DNA of 64,000 nt from positions 62,001-126,000 of the forward strand of contig NZ_JBFQGA010000009.1 of the NCBI RefSeq assembly GCF_040932435.1. The letters are read 5' to 3'. The DNA is from Kluyvera sp040932435. Lineage in GTDB: Bacteria; Pseudomonadota; Gammaproteobacteria; Enterobacterales; Enterobacteriaceae. A program made the translations under genes and the position numbers. Below are positions 23,801 to 32,199 of the stretch, piece after piece (within the stretch, counting starts at the first letter, position 1; the number at the start of each line of letters is the position of its first letter). The notes under the pieces were generated by a model, which was not told the DNA's origin, did not search any database, and saw nothing but the letters and a program-made list of their open reading frames with translations.

Positions 23801-26093
23801 ACGCCCGGCACTGCTGTGGGCAGTCGTCGGCCTACTCTTGCTGGGTATGCTGCTCACGCTGCTGCCGCAGGCGCGCCTTAACAGCAGCGTGCTGGCGATG
23901 CTGCCAAAACAGACGCTGGGAGCCATTCCACCGGCCCTTAACGACGGCTTTATGCAGCGCCTCGACCGGCAATTGGTGTGGCTGGTCAGCCCTGGAAAAA
24001 AAGCCGACCCGGCTGTCGCCCAAAAGTGGCTGGCACAGCTTTCGGCCTCCACTCTGCTCGCCGATGTAAAGGGGCCGATGGATGCCGCCAGCCAGCAGGC
24101 GTGGGGAACGTTCTTCTGGCATCACCGTAATGGCCTTATCGATAGCGACACCCGCGCCCGCTTGCAGCACGGCGGCGAGGCGCAGGCCCAGTGGGTGCTC
24201 GCCCAGCTTTACTCGGCGTTCTCCGGCGTCAGCGGTAAAGAGCTGCAAAACGATCCACTGATGTTAACGCGCGCAGAGCAGTTGGCGATGGCCAAAAACG
24301 GCCAGCGGCTGAGATTGATGGACGGCTGGTTGGTCACCCAAGACGCACAAGGCAACTATTGGTATTTACTCCACGGCGAGCTGGCCGGTTCCTCGTTTGA
24401 TATGCAGCAAACCCACCGGCTGGTGACCCTGCTCGGCGACCAGGAAAATGCGCTGAAGGCCCGCTATCCGCAGGCGCAGGTGCTGTCACGCGGCACGGCG
24501 TTTTACAGCGACTACGCCAGCCAGCAGGCGCAAAAGGATATCACCACCCTCGGCGTGGTGACGGTGCTGGGCGTGTTGCTGCTGATCGTCGCCGTGTTTC
24601 GCTCACTGCGGCCGCTACTGCTGTGCCTGCTGTCTATTGGTATGGGCGCGCTGGCGGGAACGGTGACGACGCTGATGATTTTCGGCGAATTGCACCTGAT
24701 GACGCTGGTGATGAGCATGAGCATTATCGGTATTTCCGCCGACTACACGCTCTACTACCTGACCGAACGAATGGTGCACGGTCACGATGTTTCACCGTGG
24801 CAAAGCCTTGCTAAGGTGCGTAATGCGCTGCTTTTGGCGCTGTTGACCACCGTCATCGCCTATCTGCTGCTGATGCTCGCCCCCTTCCCGAGCATTCGTC
24901 AAATGGCGTTATTTGCCGCGGTGGGTCTGAGCGCGTCCTGCCTGACGGTGATTTTCTGGCACCCGTGGTTATGTCGGGGATTGCCGGTGCGCCCGGTGCC
25001 AGCAATGGGGCTGATGCTGCGCTGGCTGGCGGGATGGCGACGCCATAAAAAGCTGTTGGTCGGCCTGCCGGTGGTGTTGGCTCTCTACTCGCTGGCGGGG
25101 ATAACCCAGCTTACGGTGAACGATGATATCTCCCAGCTTCAGGCGCTACCGCAGGACATTCTGGCGCAGGAAAAAACCATCACCGCCCTGACCGGACAGA
25201 GCGTCGATCAGAAATGGTTTGTGGTATACGGCCGTTCGCCGCAGCAAACGCTAGAGCGGATGGAGGCATTTACCGCCACGCTGGAGCAGGCCAAGAGCGA
25301 TGGATTACTCGACGGTTATCGCACCATTCCGCTGAACTCGCTCACCCGCCAGCAGCAGGATGTGGCCTTATTGAAAGACGCGCTGCCCGCTGTGACCCGC
25401 GCGTTGAACGGCGCGGGCGTGACGGAGGTTAACCCCGATCTCAGCGCCATGCCGGTGACGGTAGAGGATTGGCTCGCCAGCCCGGCAAGCGAGGGCTGGC
25501 GGCTGATGTGGCTGACGCAGCCGAATGGTGAAAGCGCCGTTCTGCTGCCGGTGAGCGGAGTGAAAGACAGCGCGGCGCTGGGCAAGCTGAGCCAGCGTGG
25601 TACTGAAGGTGTCGCATGGGTGGACCGGAAAAGCAGTTTCGACACGCTGTTCAACCTATATCGTCATCTGCTGACCGGGCTACTGGCCGTAGCGCTGGCG
25701 GTGATTGCCTGCGGCGCAATAATTCGGCTTGGCTGGCGTCATGGGCTAAAAAGCCTGCTGCCTTCGCTGCTGTCGCTTAGTTGTGGCCTGGCGACGCTGG
25801 CGTTCAGCGGTCATCCGGTCAACCTGTTTTCACTGCTGGCGCTAGTGCTGGTACTGGGGATAGGTATTAACTACACGCTGTTTTTCAGCAACCCGCGCGG
25901 CACGCCGCTGACCTCATTGCTGGCTATCACGCTGGCGATGCTGACTACCCTGCTGACCCTCGGAATGCTGGTATTCAGCGCCACCCAGGCCATCAGCAGT
26001 TTTGGTATCGTGCTGGTGAGCGGCATTTTCACCGCCTTCTTGCTTTCGCCGCTGGCGATGCCCGGTAAAAAGAGAAAAAAACGCCATGATTAA
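23769..26093 (+). CDS. apeM: ApeM, MMPL/RND-type exporter
   Basis: A 774-residue inner-membrane exporter with two similar halves. Each has a large periplasmic loop followed by a block of five or six helices; the first block starts near 255 (ITTLGVVTVLGVLLLIVAVF is the first helix) and the second near 630. It carries the MMPL-family pattern including GISADYTLYYLTER, analogous to the RND proton-relay helix. It would flip or extrude the aryl polyene lipid towards the LolA-like carrier. Its 3' end overlaps apeN by 8 bases. Confidence 0.87.
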   Translation: MTNANALPPSKRPALLWAVVGLLLLGMLLTLLPQARLNSSVLAMLPKQTLGAIPPALNDGFMQRLDRQLVWLVSPGKKADPAVAQKWLAQLSASTLLADVKGPMDAASQQAWGTFFWHHRNGLIDSDTRARLQHGGEAQAQWVLAQLYSAFSGVSGKELQNDPLMLTRAEQLAMAKNGQRLRLMDGWLVTQDAQGNYWYLLHGELAGSSFDMQQTHRLVTLLGDQENALKARYPQAQVLSRGTAFYSDYASQQAQKDITTLGVVTVLGVLLLIVAVFRSLRPLLLCLLSIGMGALAGTVTTLMIFGELHLMTLVMSMSIIGISADYTLYYLTERMVHGHDVSPWQSLAKVRNALLLALLTTVIAYLLLMLAPFPSIRQMALFAAVGLSASCLTVIFWHPWLCRGLPVRPVPAMGLMLRWLAGWRRHKKLLVGLPVVLALYSLAGITQLTVNDDISQLQALPQDILAQEKTITALTGQSVDQKWFVVYGRSPQQTLERMEAFTATLEQAKSDGLLDGYRTIPLNSLTRQQQDVALLKDALPAVTRALNGAGVTEVNPDLSAMPVTVEDWLASPASEGWRLMWLTQPNGESAVLLPVSGVKDSAALGKLSQRGTEGVAWVDRKSSFDTLFNLYRHLLTGLLAVALAVIACGAIIRLGWRHGLKSLLPSLLSLSCGLATLAFSGHPVNLFSLLALVLVLGIGINYTLFFSNPRGTPLTSLLAITLAMLTTLLTLGMLVFSATQAISSFGIVLVSGIFTAFLLSPLAMPGKKRKKRHD

Positions 26094-26676
26094 ACCGATA
26101 CTGCGCCGATTGAAGGCCGTTATTGTGCTCTCTGCCCTGCTGCTGGCGGCCTGTAGCCATCCGCAGCCGCAAAACAGCGCACGCCCGCAGGCGTGGCTGG
26201 AGCCGGGCACCCGCGTGACCTTACCGCCGCCGGGAATTTCTACACCGCTCAGCGCGCAACAGCTGCTAACCGGCAGTTTCAACGGCAGCAGCCAGTCGCT
26301 GCTGGTGATACTCAACGCTGACGAGAAAAAAGTGACCCTCGCCGGGTTGTCGTCGGTCGGTATCCGTCTGTTTCTCCTGACCTATGACGACAAAGGTTTG
26401 CACAGCGAGCAGTCGATCGTGGTGCCGCAGTTACCGCCTGCAAGCCAAGTGCTCGCCGACGTCATGCTGAGCCACTGGCCGATTAGCGCCTGGCAGCCGC
26501 AGTTGCCCAAAGGCTGGACGCTCAGCGATATCGGCGATAAACGCGAACTGCGCAATGCCCACGGCGAGCGGGTCACCGTCATCACCTATCTGAACCGTCA
26601 CGGTCAGCGCATGCCTATCGCCATCGCGCAGTTGGCCTTTAAATACCACATCACCATTCAATATCTGGGTGACTGA
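26086..26676 (+). CDS. apeN: ApeN, DUF3261-type lipoprotein
   Basis: A 196-residue lipoprotein. The signal peptide ends in the lipobox LLAAC (Cys at about 23), followed by SHPQ, which lacks the inner-membrane retention aspartate at +2, so outer-membrane location is expected. It is probably the acceptor or docking protein for the exported polyene, comparable with LolB; that is inferred from the LolA-like neighbour. Overlaps apeM and nearly abuts apeO. Confidence 0.83.
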   Translation: MIKPILRRLKAVIVLSALLLAACSHPQPQNSARPQAWLEPGTRVTLPPPGISTPLSAQQLLTGSFNGSSQSLLVILNADEKKVTLAGLSSVGIRLFLLTYDDKGLHSEQSIVVPQLPPASQVLADVMLSHWPISAWQPQLPKGWTLSDIGDKRELRNAHGERVTVITYLNRHGQRMPIAIAQLAFKYHITIQYLGD

Positions 26677-26677
26677 G

Positions 26678-27847
26678 ATGATCGCAATTTCTGCCGTCGG
26701 CTTGATTAATGCGCTGGGCAACGATGCGGACGAAATCGCCGCCAATCTGACGCGAGGTGTAGCCCCCGGCATGCGCGTACGCGAAGGCTGGCTTCAGGGG
26801 CAACCGCAGGCAGTTTTCGCCGGAGTTGATGCCACGTTGCCGGCAATTCCCGCAGCGTTTAGCGCCCATCGTTCGCGTAACAACCAGCTATTGCTGGCGG
26901 CGCTGGCGCAGATCCAACCGCAGGTTGATGAGGCCATCGCCCGTTTTGGCCGCGATCGGGTGGCGGTGGTTCTCGGCACCAGCACGTCCGGGCTCGATGA
27001 AGGCGACAGACACGTTGATTTGACGTTACACGGGCGAGAAAGCGCCAACTGGCACTATGCGCAACAGGAACTTGGCGACCCGTCGCGTTTTCTCAGCCGC
27101 TGGCTGTCGCTAGAAGGCCCGGCGTTTACGCTTTCCACCGCCTGTTCTTCCAGCGCCCGAGCCATCATCAGCGGGCGGCGGTTGATTGAAGCCGGGCTTG
27201 CCGACGTGGCGATTGTCGGCGGGGCCGATACCCTAAGCCGGATGCCGATAAACGGTTTTCACAGCCTGGAGTCGCTCTCGCCGGTGCTATGCCAGCCGTT
27301 TGCTCGCAATCGCTGTGGCATTACCATTGGCGAAGGTGCCGCGCTAATGCTGCTGACCCGAGAGCCTCAGCCTATTGCGCTACTGGGCGTTGGCGAGTCG
27401 AGCGACGCTTATCATATTTCCGCGCCGCATCCGCAGGGCGAAGGCGCTATCCGCGCCATCGAGCAGGCGCTACGCGACGCCGGACTCACCCCGCAACAGG
27501 TGGGCTATATTAATCTGCACGGCACCGCGACACCGTTAAATGACCAAATTGAGTCCACGGTGGTGAACGCGCTGTTTGGCGAGACGGTGCCGTGCAGCTC
27601 AACGAAGCATCTGACCGGGCATACGCTGGGGGCAGCGGGAATAACCGAGGCGGCCCTCAGCATGCTCATTCTCCAGCGTGATCTGCCGCTACCGCCGCAG
27701 GATTTCAGCCACTCTTCGTGGGACGAAACCCTCATGCCGTGTGGCATTTTGACCTCGCCGCAGGCACTGGCGCGTCCGGTTATCCTGTCCAATTCGTTTG
27801 CCTTTGGCGGCAATAACGCCAGCATTTTGCTCGGGAGAGTTTCATGA
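26678..27847 (+). CDS. apeO: ApeO, beta-ketoacyl synthase
   Basis: A FabF-like condensing enzyme of about 389 residues. The nucleophile is C156 in STACSSSAR, and the two histidines are in NLHGTATPLND and STKHLTGHTLGAAG. In the characterised pathway it forms the elongating ketosynthase with ApeC. The ATG at 26678 is used here; an in-frame GTG three codons earlier (26669) would overlap the apeN stop and is equally possible. It overlaps apeP by ATGA. Confidence 0.9.
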   Translation: MIAISAVGLINALGNDADEIAANLTRGVAPGMRVREGWLQGQPQAVFAGVDATLPAIPAAFSAHRSRNNQLLLAALAQIQPQVDEAIARFGRDRVAVVLGTSTSGLDEGDRHVDLTLHGRESANWHYAQQELGDPSRFLSRWLSLEGPAFTLSTACSSSARAIISGRRLIEAGLADVAIVGGADTLSRMPINGFHSLESLSPVLCQPFARNRCGITIGEGAALMLLTREPQPIALLGVGESSDAYHISAPHPQGEGAIRAIEQALRDAGLTPQQVGYINLHGTATPLNDQIESTVVNALFGETVPCSSTKHLTGHTLGAAGITEAALSMLILQRDLPLPPQDFSHSSWDETLMPCGILTSPQALARPVILSNSFAFGGNNASILLGRVS

Positions 27848-28320
27848 GCCACTATTTACCGCCCGGCGAATATCTGCCGCACGACGCGCCGATGCTGTTG
27901 CTTGAAGAGGTGGTCGATGTGAGTGAAGAGTCAGCAACCTGCCGCGTCACGGTGACGCCGCACGGCGTTCTGGCGCCGTTTCTCGACCCGCTTGGCGACC
28001 TACCCGGCTGGTTTTCGCTGGAACTGATGGCGCAGACCGTGGGCGTCTGGTCCGGCTGGCACCGCCATCAGCGGGGCGAAACACATATTGCGTTAGGCAT
28101 GGTGCTCAGCGCGCGTGAACTTCTCTGCGAGGCCGGTCGCCTGCCGGCGGATTCCACGCTCATCATCAGCGCCACGCGGCTGATGCAAGATACGCGCTTC
28201 GGCAGCTTTGAATGCACTATTGAGGCGAATAATTCGGTGCTCGCCCACGGGCGAATCAACACCTTTCAGCCCACAACGGCAGAACTTCATACTTTATTTC
28301 AGCAAGGAACGTCCGCATGA
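27844..28320 (+). CDS. apeP: ApeP, hot-dog dehydratase partner
   Basis: A 158-residue 3-hydroxyacyl-ACP dehydratase-like protein with the N-terminal YLPHDAPMLLLEEVV strand and LMAQTVGVWSGWH helix typical of the enterobacterial family (FabZ-related). It is expected to pair with ApeI. Four-base overlaps join it to apeO and apeQ. Confidence 0.87.
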   Translation: MSHYLPPGEYLPHDAPMLLLEEVVDVSEESATCRVTVTPHGVLAPFLDPLGDLPGWFSLELMAQTVGVWSGWHRHQRGETHIALGMVLSARELLCEAGRLPADSTLIISATRLMQDTRFGSFECTIEANNSVLAHGRINTFQPTTAELHTLFQQGTSA

Positions 28321-29048
28321 ATCGTTCAGTTTTGGTGACCGGTGCCAGTAAAGGTATCGGTCGTGCTATCGCCTTGGCGCTGGCGGCAGACGGCTTTGTC
28401 GTCGGCGTCCACTACCACCGCGATGCGCAAGGCGCACAGCAAACGCTGGAGGCAATCACTGCCGCTGGCGGCGCGGGCCGTTTACTGTGTTTTGATGTCT
28501 GTGACCGCACACAGTGTCGGGAAGTGCTGGAGCAGGATCTTGCCGAAAACGGCGCATGGTACGGCGTGGTCAGCAATGCGGGGATCGCCCGTGACGCGGC
28601 GTTTCCGGCGCTTAGCGACGATGACTGGGATCAGGTGCTAAACACCAATCTCGACAGTTTTTACAACGTGATAAAGCCGTGCGTCATGCCGATGATCGGC
28701 GCCCGTCAGGGAGGGCGCATCATTACCCTCTCTTCCGTTTCCGGGGTGATGGGTAACCGTGGGCAGGTCAACTACAGCGCCGCCAAGGCCGGGATTATCG
28801 GCGCAACTAAGGCGCTGGCGATAGAGCTGGCGAAGCGCAAAATTACCGTCAACTGCATTGCGCCTGGGCTTATCGACACCGGAATGCTCGACATGGAAGA
28901 AACCGCACTGAAAGAAGCGATGGCGATAATCCCAATGAAACGCATGGGCCAGGCCGATGAGGTTGCAGGCCTTGCCCGCTATTTGATGTCGGATATTGCG
29001 GGTTACGTCACGCGCCAGGTGATTTCAATCAATGGAGGGATGTTATGA
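28317..29048 (+). CDS. apeQ: ApeQ, 3-ketoacyl-ACP reductase
   Basis: A FabG-like NADPH-dependent reductase of 243 residues. The cofactor motif TGASKGIGRA is at 8-17, SNAGI near 86-90, and the catalytic residues are S140, Y153 and K157 (YSAAK). It reduces the keto group after each condensation. It overlaps both neighbours by four bases. Confidence 0.92.
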   Translation: MNRSVLVTGASKGIGRAIALALAADGFVVGVHYHRDAQGAQQTLEAITAAGGAGRLLCFDVCDRTQCREVLEQDLAENGAWYGVVSNAGIARDAAFPALSDDDWDQVLNTNLDSFYNVIKPCVMPMIGARQGGRIITLSSVSGVMGNRGQVNYSAAKAGIIGATKALAIELAKRKITVNCIAPGLIDTGMLDMEETALKEAMAIIPMKRMGQADEVAGLARYLMSDIAGYVTRQVISINGGML

Positions 29049-30274
29049 CACGACGCGTGGTGATTACTGGCATGGGCGGCGTGACCGCGTTTGGTCACAG
29101 CTGGCAGGAGGTGTCCGCTGGGCTGTTAGCGTATGAGAATACGGTGCGCACCATGACGGAATGGCAGGTTTATGACGGATTGCAAACGCTACTCGGCGCA
29201 CCGATTGACGATTTCACCCTGCCGGAACACTACACCCGTAAACGTATTCGCGCGATGGGCCGGGTGTCAAAACTCGCTACCCGCGCCACCGAACTGGCGC
29301 TGGAACAGGCTGGGCTAATCGGCGAGGCGGTATTGACCAACGGTGAAACCGGCATTGCTTACGGTTCGTCGACCGGCAGCACCGATTCGGTGAGCGAATT
29401 CGCCACCATGCTCACCGAACATCACACCCGTAACATTACCGGCACCACCTATGTGCAGATGATGCCACACACCACCGCCGTCAATGCTGGGCTGTTTTTT
29501 GGTTTACGTGGGCGGGTTATCCCGACGTCCAGCGCCTGCACTTCCGGCAGCCAAGCGATTGGCTACGCCTGGGAGGCCATTCGTCACGGTTATCAAACGG
29601 TGATGGTCGCCGGCGGCGCGGAAGAGTTGTGCCCTTCGGAAGCGGCGGTTTTTGATACCCTGTTTGCCACCAGCCAGCGTAATGATGCGCCGAAAACTAC
29701 CCCTTCCCCGTTCGACACCCTGCGCGACGGTCTGGTGATTGGTGAAGGTGCCGGGACGCTTGTTCTGGAAGAACTGGAGCATGCCAAAGCACGCGGTGCG
29801 ACGATATACGGCGAGATCATCGGCTTTGCCACCAACTGTGACGCCGCGCATATTACTCAGCCGCAGCGTGAAACCATGCAAATTTGCATGGAAAAGTCGC
29901 TGAAAATGGCGGGCTTAGGCGCTCGGGATATCGGCTATATTTCCGCTCACGGTACAGCAACCGATCGCGGCGATATTGCTGAGAGTCAGGCAACGGCGGC
30001 GATTTATGGCGAAAACGTGCCGATATCGTCACTGAAAAGCTATTTTGGTCACACCTTGGGAGCCTGCGGTGCGCTGGAGGCGTGGATGAGCCTGCAAATG
30101 ATGCGCGAAGGCTGGTTTGCGCCGACGCTTAATTTGCGCAATCCCGATGCCCAATGCGGCGAACTGGATTACATCATGGGCGAGGCCCGCCGGATCGACT
30201 GCGAATTTCTGCAAAGTAACAACTTTGCCTTCGGTGGAATTAACACCTCGATCATTATTCGGCGCTGGCCCTAA
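29045..30274 (+). CDS. apeR: ApeR, beta-ketoacyl synthase
   Basis: A second FabF-type condensing enzyme, 409 residues, with C165 in SSACTSGSQ and histidines in SAHGTATDRGD and SYFGHTLGACG. In the characterised system a second synthase of this type is used for the first condensation or chain supply; which of these applies here is not visible. The end is one base from the transferase gene. Confidence 0.9.
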   Translation: MTRRVVITGMGGVTAFGHSWQEVSAGLLAYENTVRTMTEWQVYDGLQTLLGAPIDDFTLPEHYTRKRIRAMGRVSKLATRATELALEQAGLIGEAVLTNGETGIAYGSSTGSTDSVSEFATMLTEHHTRNITGTTYVQMMPHTTAVNAGLFFGLRGRVIPTSSACTSGSQAIGYAWEAIRHGYQTVMVAGGAEELCPSEAAVFDTLFATSQRNDAPKTTPSPFDTLRDGLVIGEGAGTLVLEELEHAKARGATIYGEIIGFATNCDAAHITQPQRETMQICMEKSLKMAGLGARDIGYISAHGTATDRGDIAESQATAAIYGENVPISSLKSYFGHTLGACGALEAWMSLQMMREGWFAPTLNLRNPDAQCGELDYIMGEARRIDCEFLQSNNFAFGGINTSIIIRRWP

Positions 30275-30275
30275 G

Positions 30276-30860
30276 ATGTACCGCTTTTGGCTGGGCAAAG
30301 TGTCGCAATTAAGCCACGGTGAGCTACCTGCCAACGTCATCGCCCGCGCACCCAACGGGCCGACACGTGCAAGCTGGCTGGCCGGTCGGGTTCTACTTTG
30401 CCGGGCCGTTTCGCCGCTACCGGAGATAAGCTACGCCGAGCGCGGTAAACCGGCGTTCGCCGTGGCCTCGTCGCTGTGGTTCAACCTGAGCCACAGCGGT
30501 GATGATATTGCGCTGCTGCTTAGCGATGAAGGTGAAGTGGGCTGCGACATTGAAGTGCTTCGGGCACGAAAAAACTGGCCGGCGCTGGCCGAGTCGCTGT
30601 TTTGCCCCGCCGAGCGGGAACAGATAACGCTTGAAGCGCCCGAGCAGCAGCTTGCCGCTTTCTGGCGAATCTGGACGCGTAAAGAAGCTATCGTGAAACA
30701 GCGCGGCGGCAGCGTCTGGCAGATGGCAAGCGTGGACAGCACCCGCAATGCGGGGTATTTCGTCACCGACTTACAGACCGACGGGCTAAGTATCGCCGTC
30801 TGTACTCCTACGCCCTATCCTCTGGATAATATAATTCGCATTTCCAGTGCGCAGTTATAA
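30276..30860 (+). CDS. apeB: 4'-phosphopantetheinyl transferase (ApeB type)
   Basis: A 194-residue Sfp/AcpT-like enzyme that converts the two apo carrier proteins to holo form. The magnesium site GCDIEVLRA has D91 and E93; W133 and KEA 136-138 form the second signature. It starts one base after the apeR stop. Upstream in-frame sequence belongs to apeR coding DNA and is not used. The ape letter follows the E. coli CFT073 naming from memory; function is surer than the letter. Confidence 0.85.
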   Translation: MYRFWLGKVSQLSHGELPANVIARAPNGPTRASWLAGRVLLCRAVSPLPEISYAERGKPAFAVASSLWFNLSHSGDDIALLLSDEGEVGCDIEVLRARKNWPALAESLFCPAEREQITLEAPEQQLAAFWRIWTRKEAIVKQRGGSVWQMASVDSTRNAGYFVTDLQTDGLSIAVCTPTPYPLDNIIRISSAQL

Positions 30861-30954
30861 TGGTTTTTACGTTATTATTTACCCCGGTATTATCACCCCT
30901 TAAACACCTCATGGAATAATAACAAAACACCCAAAATATTATATTTAGCGTAAA

Positions 30955-30968
30955 TTGATGCACATCAT
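30955..30968. promoter_or_regulatory. FNR-like box 1 upstream of the 44-residue ORF
   Basis: TTGATGCACATCAT matches nine of ten fixed positions of the FNR consensus TTGAT-N4-ATCAA. It lies 94 bp after apeB and 137 bp before the small gene's start codon. Confidence 0.5.
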
Positions 30969-31001
30969 TTTTTAATACGTTGCGCCATCCGTCCGATTAT
31001 A

Positions 31002-31015
31002 TTGATTTTAGTCAA
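31002..31015. promoter_or_regulatory. FNR-like box 2 upstream of the 44-residue ORF
   Basis: TTGATTTTAGTCAA also matches nine of ten FNR positions and is centred 47 bp downstream of box 1. TAGCAT at 31035-31040 is a possible -10 element that would place this box near the class II activator position (about -40). Confidence 0.5.
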
Positions 31016-31104
31016 GATCCTCTTTACACATAAATAGCATTTTATGCACCTCCTATTTATCAGGGTGCATTTACAGCGCTGCCGCTATTCGCAAGGATAT
31101 TCAT

Positions 31105-31239
31105 TTGACGTTGCCGACAATATTAAACAACATCAATAACCATAAATGGCTTTCAGCAATATTGCTGTTCACCTTCGTTACGCTGGTCATGGTGCTAACA
31201 CCGGTGGTCAATAAGCTGCGTGGCAAATCCTCAACCTGA
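31105..31239 (+). CDS. 44-residue single-span membrane protein
   Basis: A small ORF starting at TTG, with AAGGAT eight bases before the start codon. The product has a polar N-terminus (MTLPTILNNINNHKW), one hydrophobic span at about residues 16-33 and a basic tail (NKLRGKSST), which predicts a single-pass inner-membrane protein with the positive end in the cytoplasm. I do not recognise the family. Two FNR-like boxes upstream suggest induction without oxygen. It sits between the aryl polyene operon and the convergent dsbG gene. The non-ATG start keeps confidence moderate. Confidence 0.55.
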   Translation: MTLPTILNNINNHKWLSAILLFTFVTLVMVLTPVVNKLRGKSST

Positions 31240-31294
31240 CGGCCTAAAGGATAGCGGCCCGCAAGCAGCCGCCACCCTATCCTGATACGCCCGT

Positions 31295-32056
31295 TTAAGG
31301 GCGCGGGCCGAACATCTCTACCAGCTGTTTTTCATCCGGCATACCGAGCACCTGCGAAAGCTCATTGTTAGCATTCATGTAGTAAATTGCCGGGGTCGCA
31401 TTGGCGCCTAAGTCATCCATCAGCTTTTGATGGTGCTGCAACAGATTAAAAGTTGCTTTCGGCGTCACCCCATCAAAACGAGGCAGCTTTTTGCCTCCTG
31501 ACAATTCGTAATCACGCCAGGCCGCAACCGGATCGGGTGCGTTTAGGATTGCCGTCGCGTAGCGCCCGCTTTGCGGATTCAAAAACGCCACCATCAGCGT
31601 ATTGAGCTGCACCTTTCCGGCGGCAACCCACGGTTGGGCCGCAGACCAGAACGCCTTGCAGTAAGGGCAGAACGGGTCTGCAAAGACAAACACCTTTCTC
31701 TGCGCGGTATCCGGTCCCTCTTTTAGCGCCTTCGCCTCATTTAAGGTCTTCCACATTTCCCGGCCAAGCGGAATATAGATTTGCTCTTTGAAATAGCCTT
31801 CGCTGAGATTTTTTCCCGGTGCATCATACAGATAGCCGGAGATGACATGCTGCCCGTCAGGGGTCAAAAACAGATTCACCCCGATGTCCTGATACTGCCC
31901 AACCCAGCTTTTTAGGCCGCCGGGGGCGTCGACGGCTTTCAGGTGAGTAATATTTTGCTGTTCGCTAAAGCGCTTGACGATATCGGGTACGGCGTCCTGC
32001 GCGTAGGCCACGACCGGAGCCAACATTAATGCGGTCAATATAATACGTTTCATCAT
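31295..32056 (-). CDS. dsbG: DsbG-type periplasmic disulfide isomerase/reductase
   Basis: A 253-residue secreted thioredoxin-fold protein with a signal peptide ending near A19. An N-terminal dimerisation domain contains the DsbG-like DAPGGLKSWVGQYQDIGV region and is followed by the catalytic C130-P-Y-C133 in a thioredoxin domain; the cis-proline loop is ATPAIYY. It resembles E. coli DsbG along its length. It would keep exposed cysteines reduced, using electrons from a DsbD-like partner; the scsB gene in the same run supplies one. It follows scsC after 143 bp containing a BIME, and takes the place that scsD has in Salmonella. Confidence 0.88.
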   Translation of the reverse strand: MMKRIILTALMLAPVVAYAQDAVPDIVKRFSEQQNITHLKAVDAPGGLKSWVGQYQDIGVNLFLTPDGQHVISGYLYDAPGKNLSEGYFKEQIYIPLGREMWKTLNEAKALKEGPDTAQRKVFVFADPFCPYCKAFWSAAQPWVAAGKVQLNTLMVAFLNPQSGRYATAILNAPDPVAAWRDYELSGGKKLPRFDGVTPKATFNLLQHHQKLMDDLGANATPAIYYMNANNELSQVLGMPDEKQLVEMFGPRP

Positions 32057-32104
32057 TGTTCCTTTTATACGAGGGAATACCGCTCAGAAAAGGGAATTAT
32101 CGCC

Positions 32105-32176
32105 GTAGGCCGGATAAGCAAAGCGCCATCCGGCACCCATTGCCGGATGGCGGCGTAAACGCCTTATCCGGCCTAC
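32105..32176. repeat. BIME: two inverted REP elements between scsC and dsbG
   Basis: GTAGGCCGGATAAGC at the left and GCTTATCCGGCCTAC-like sequence (GCCTTATCCGGCCTAC) at the right bracket two facing REP palindromes with CCATCCGGCA and TGCCGGATGG in the middle. The whole unit can fold into one long hairpin. Typical of intergenic REP in Enterobacteriaceae; here it lies inside a probable operon and may reduce dsbG expression. Confidence 0.9.
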
Positions 32177-32199
32177 CGCTTCCCATCATCCTTAACTGC

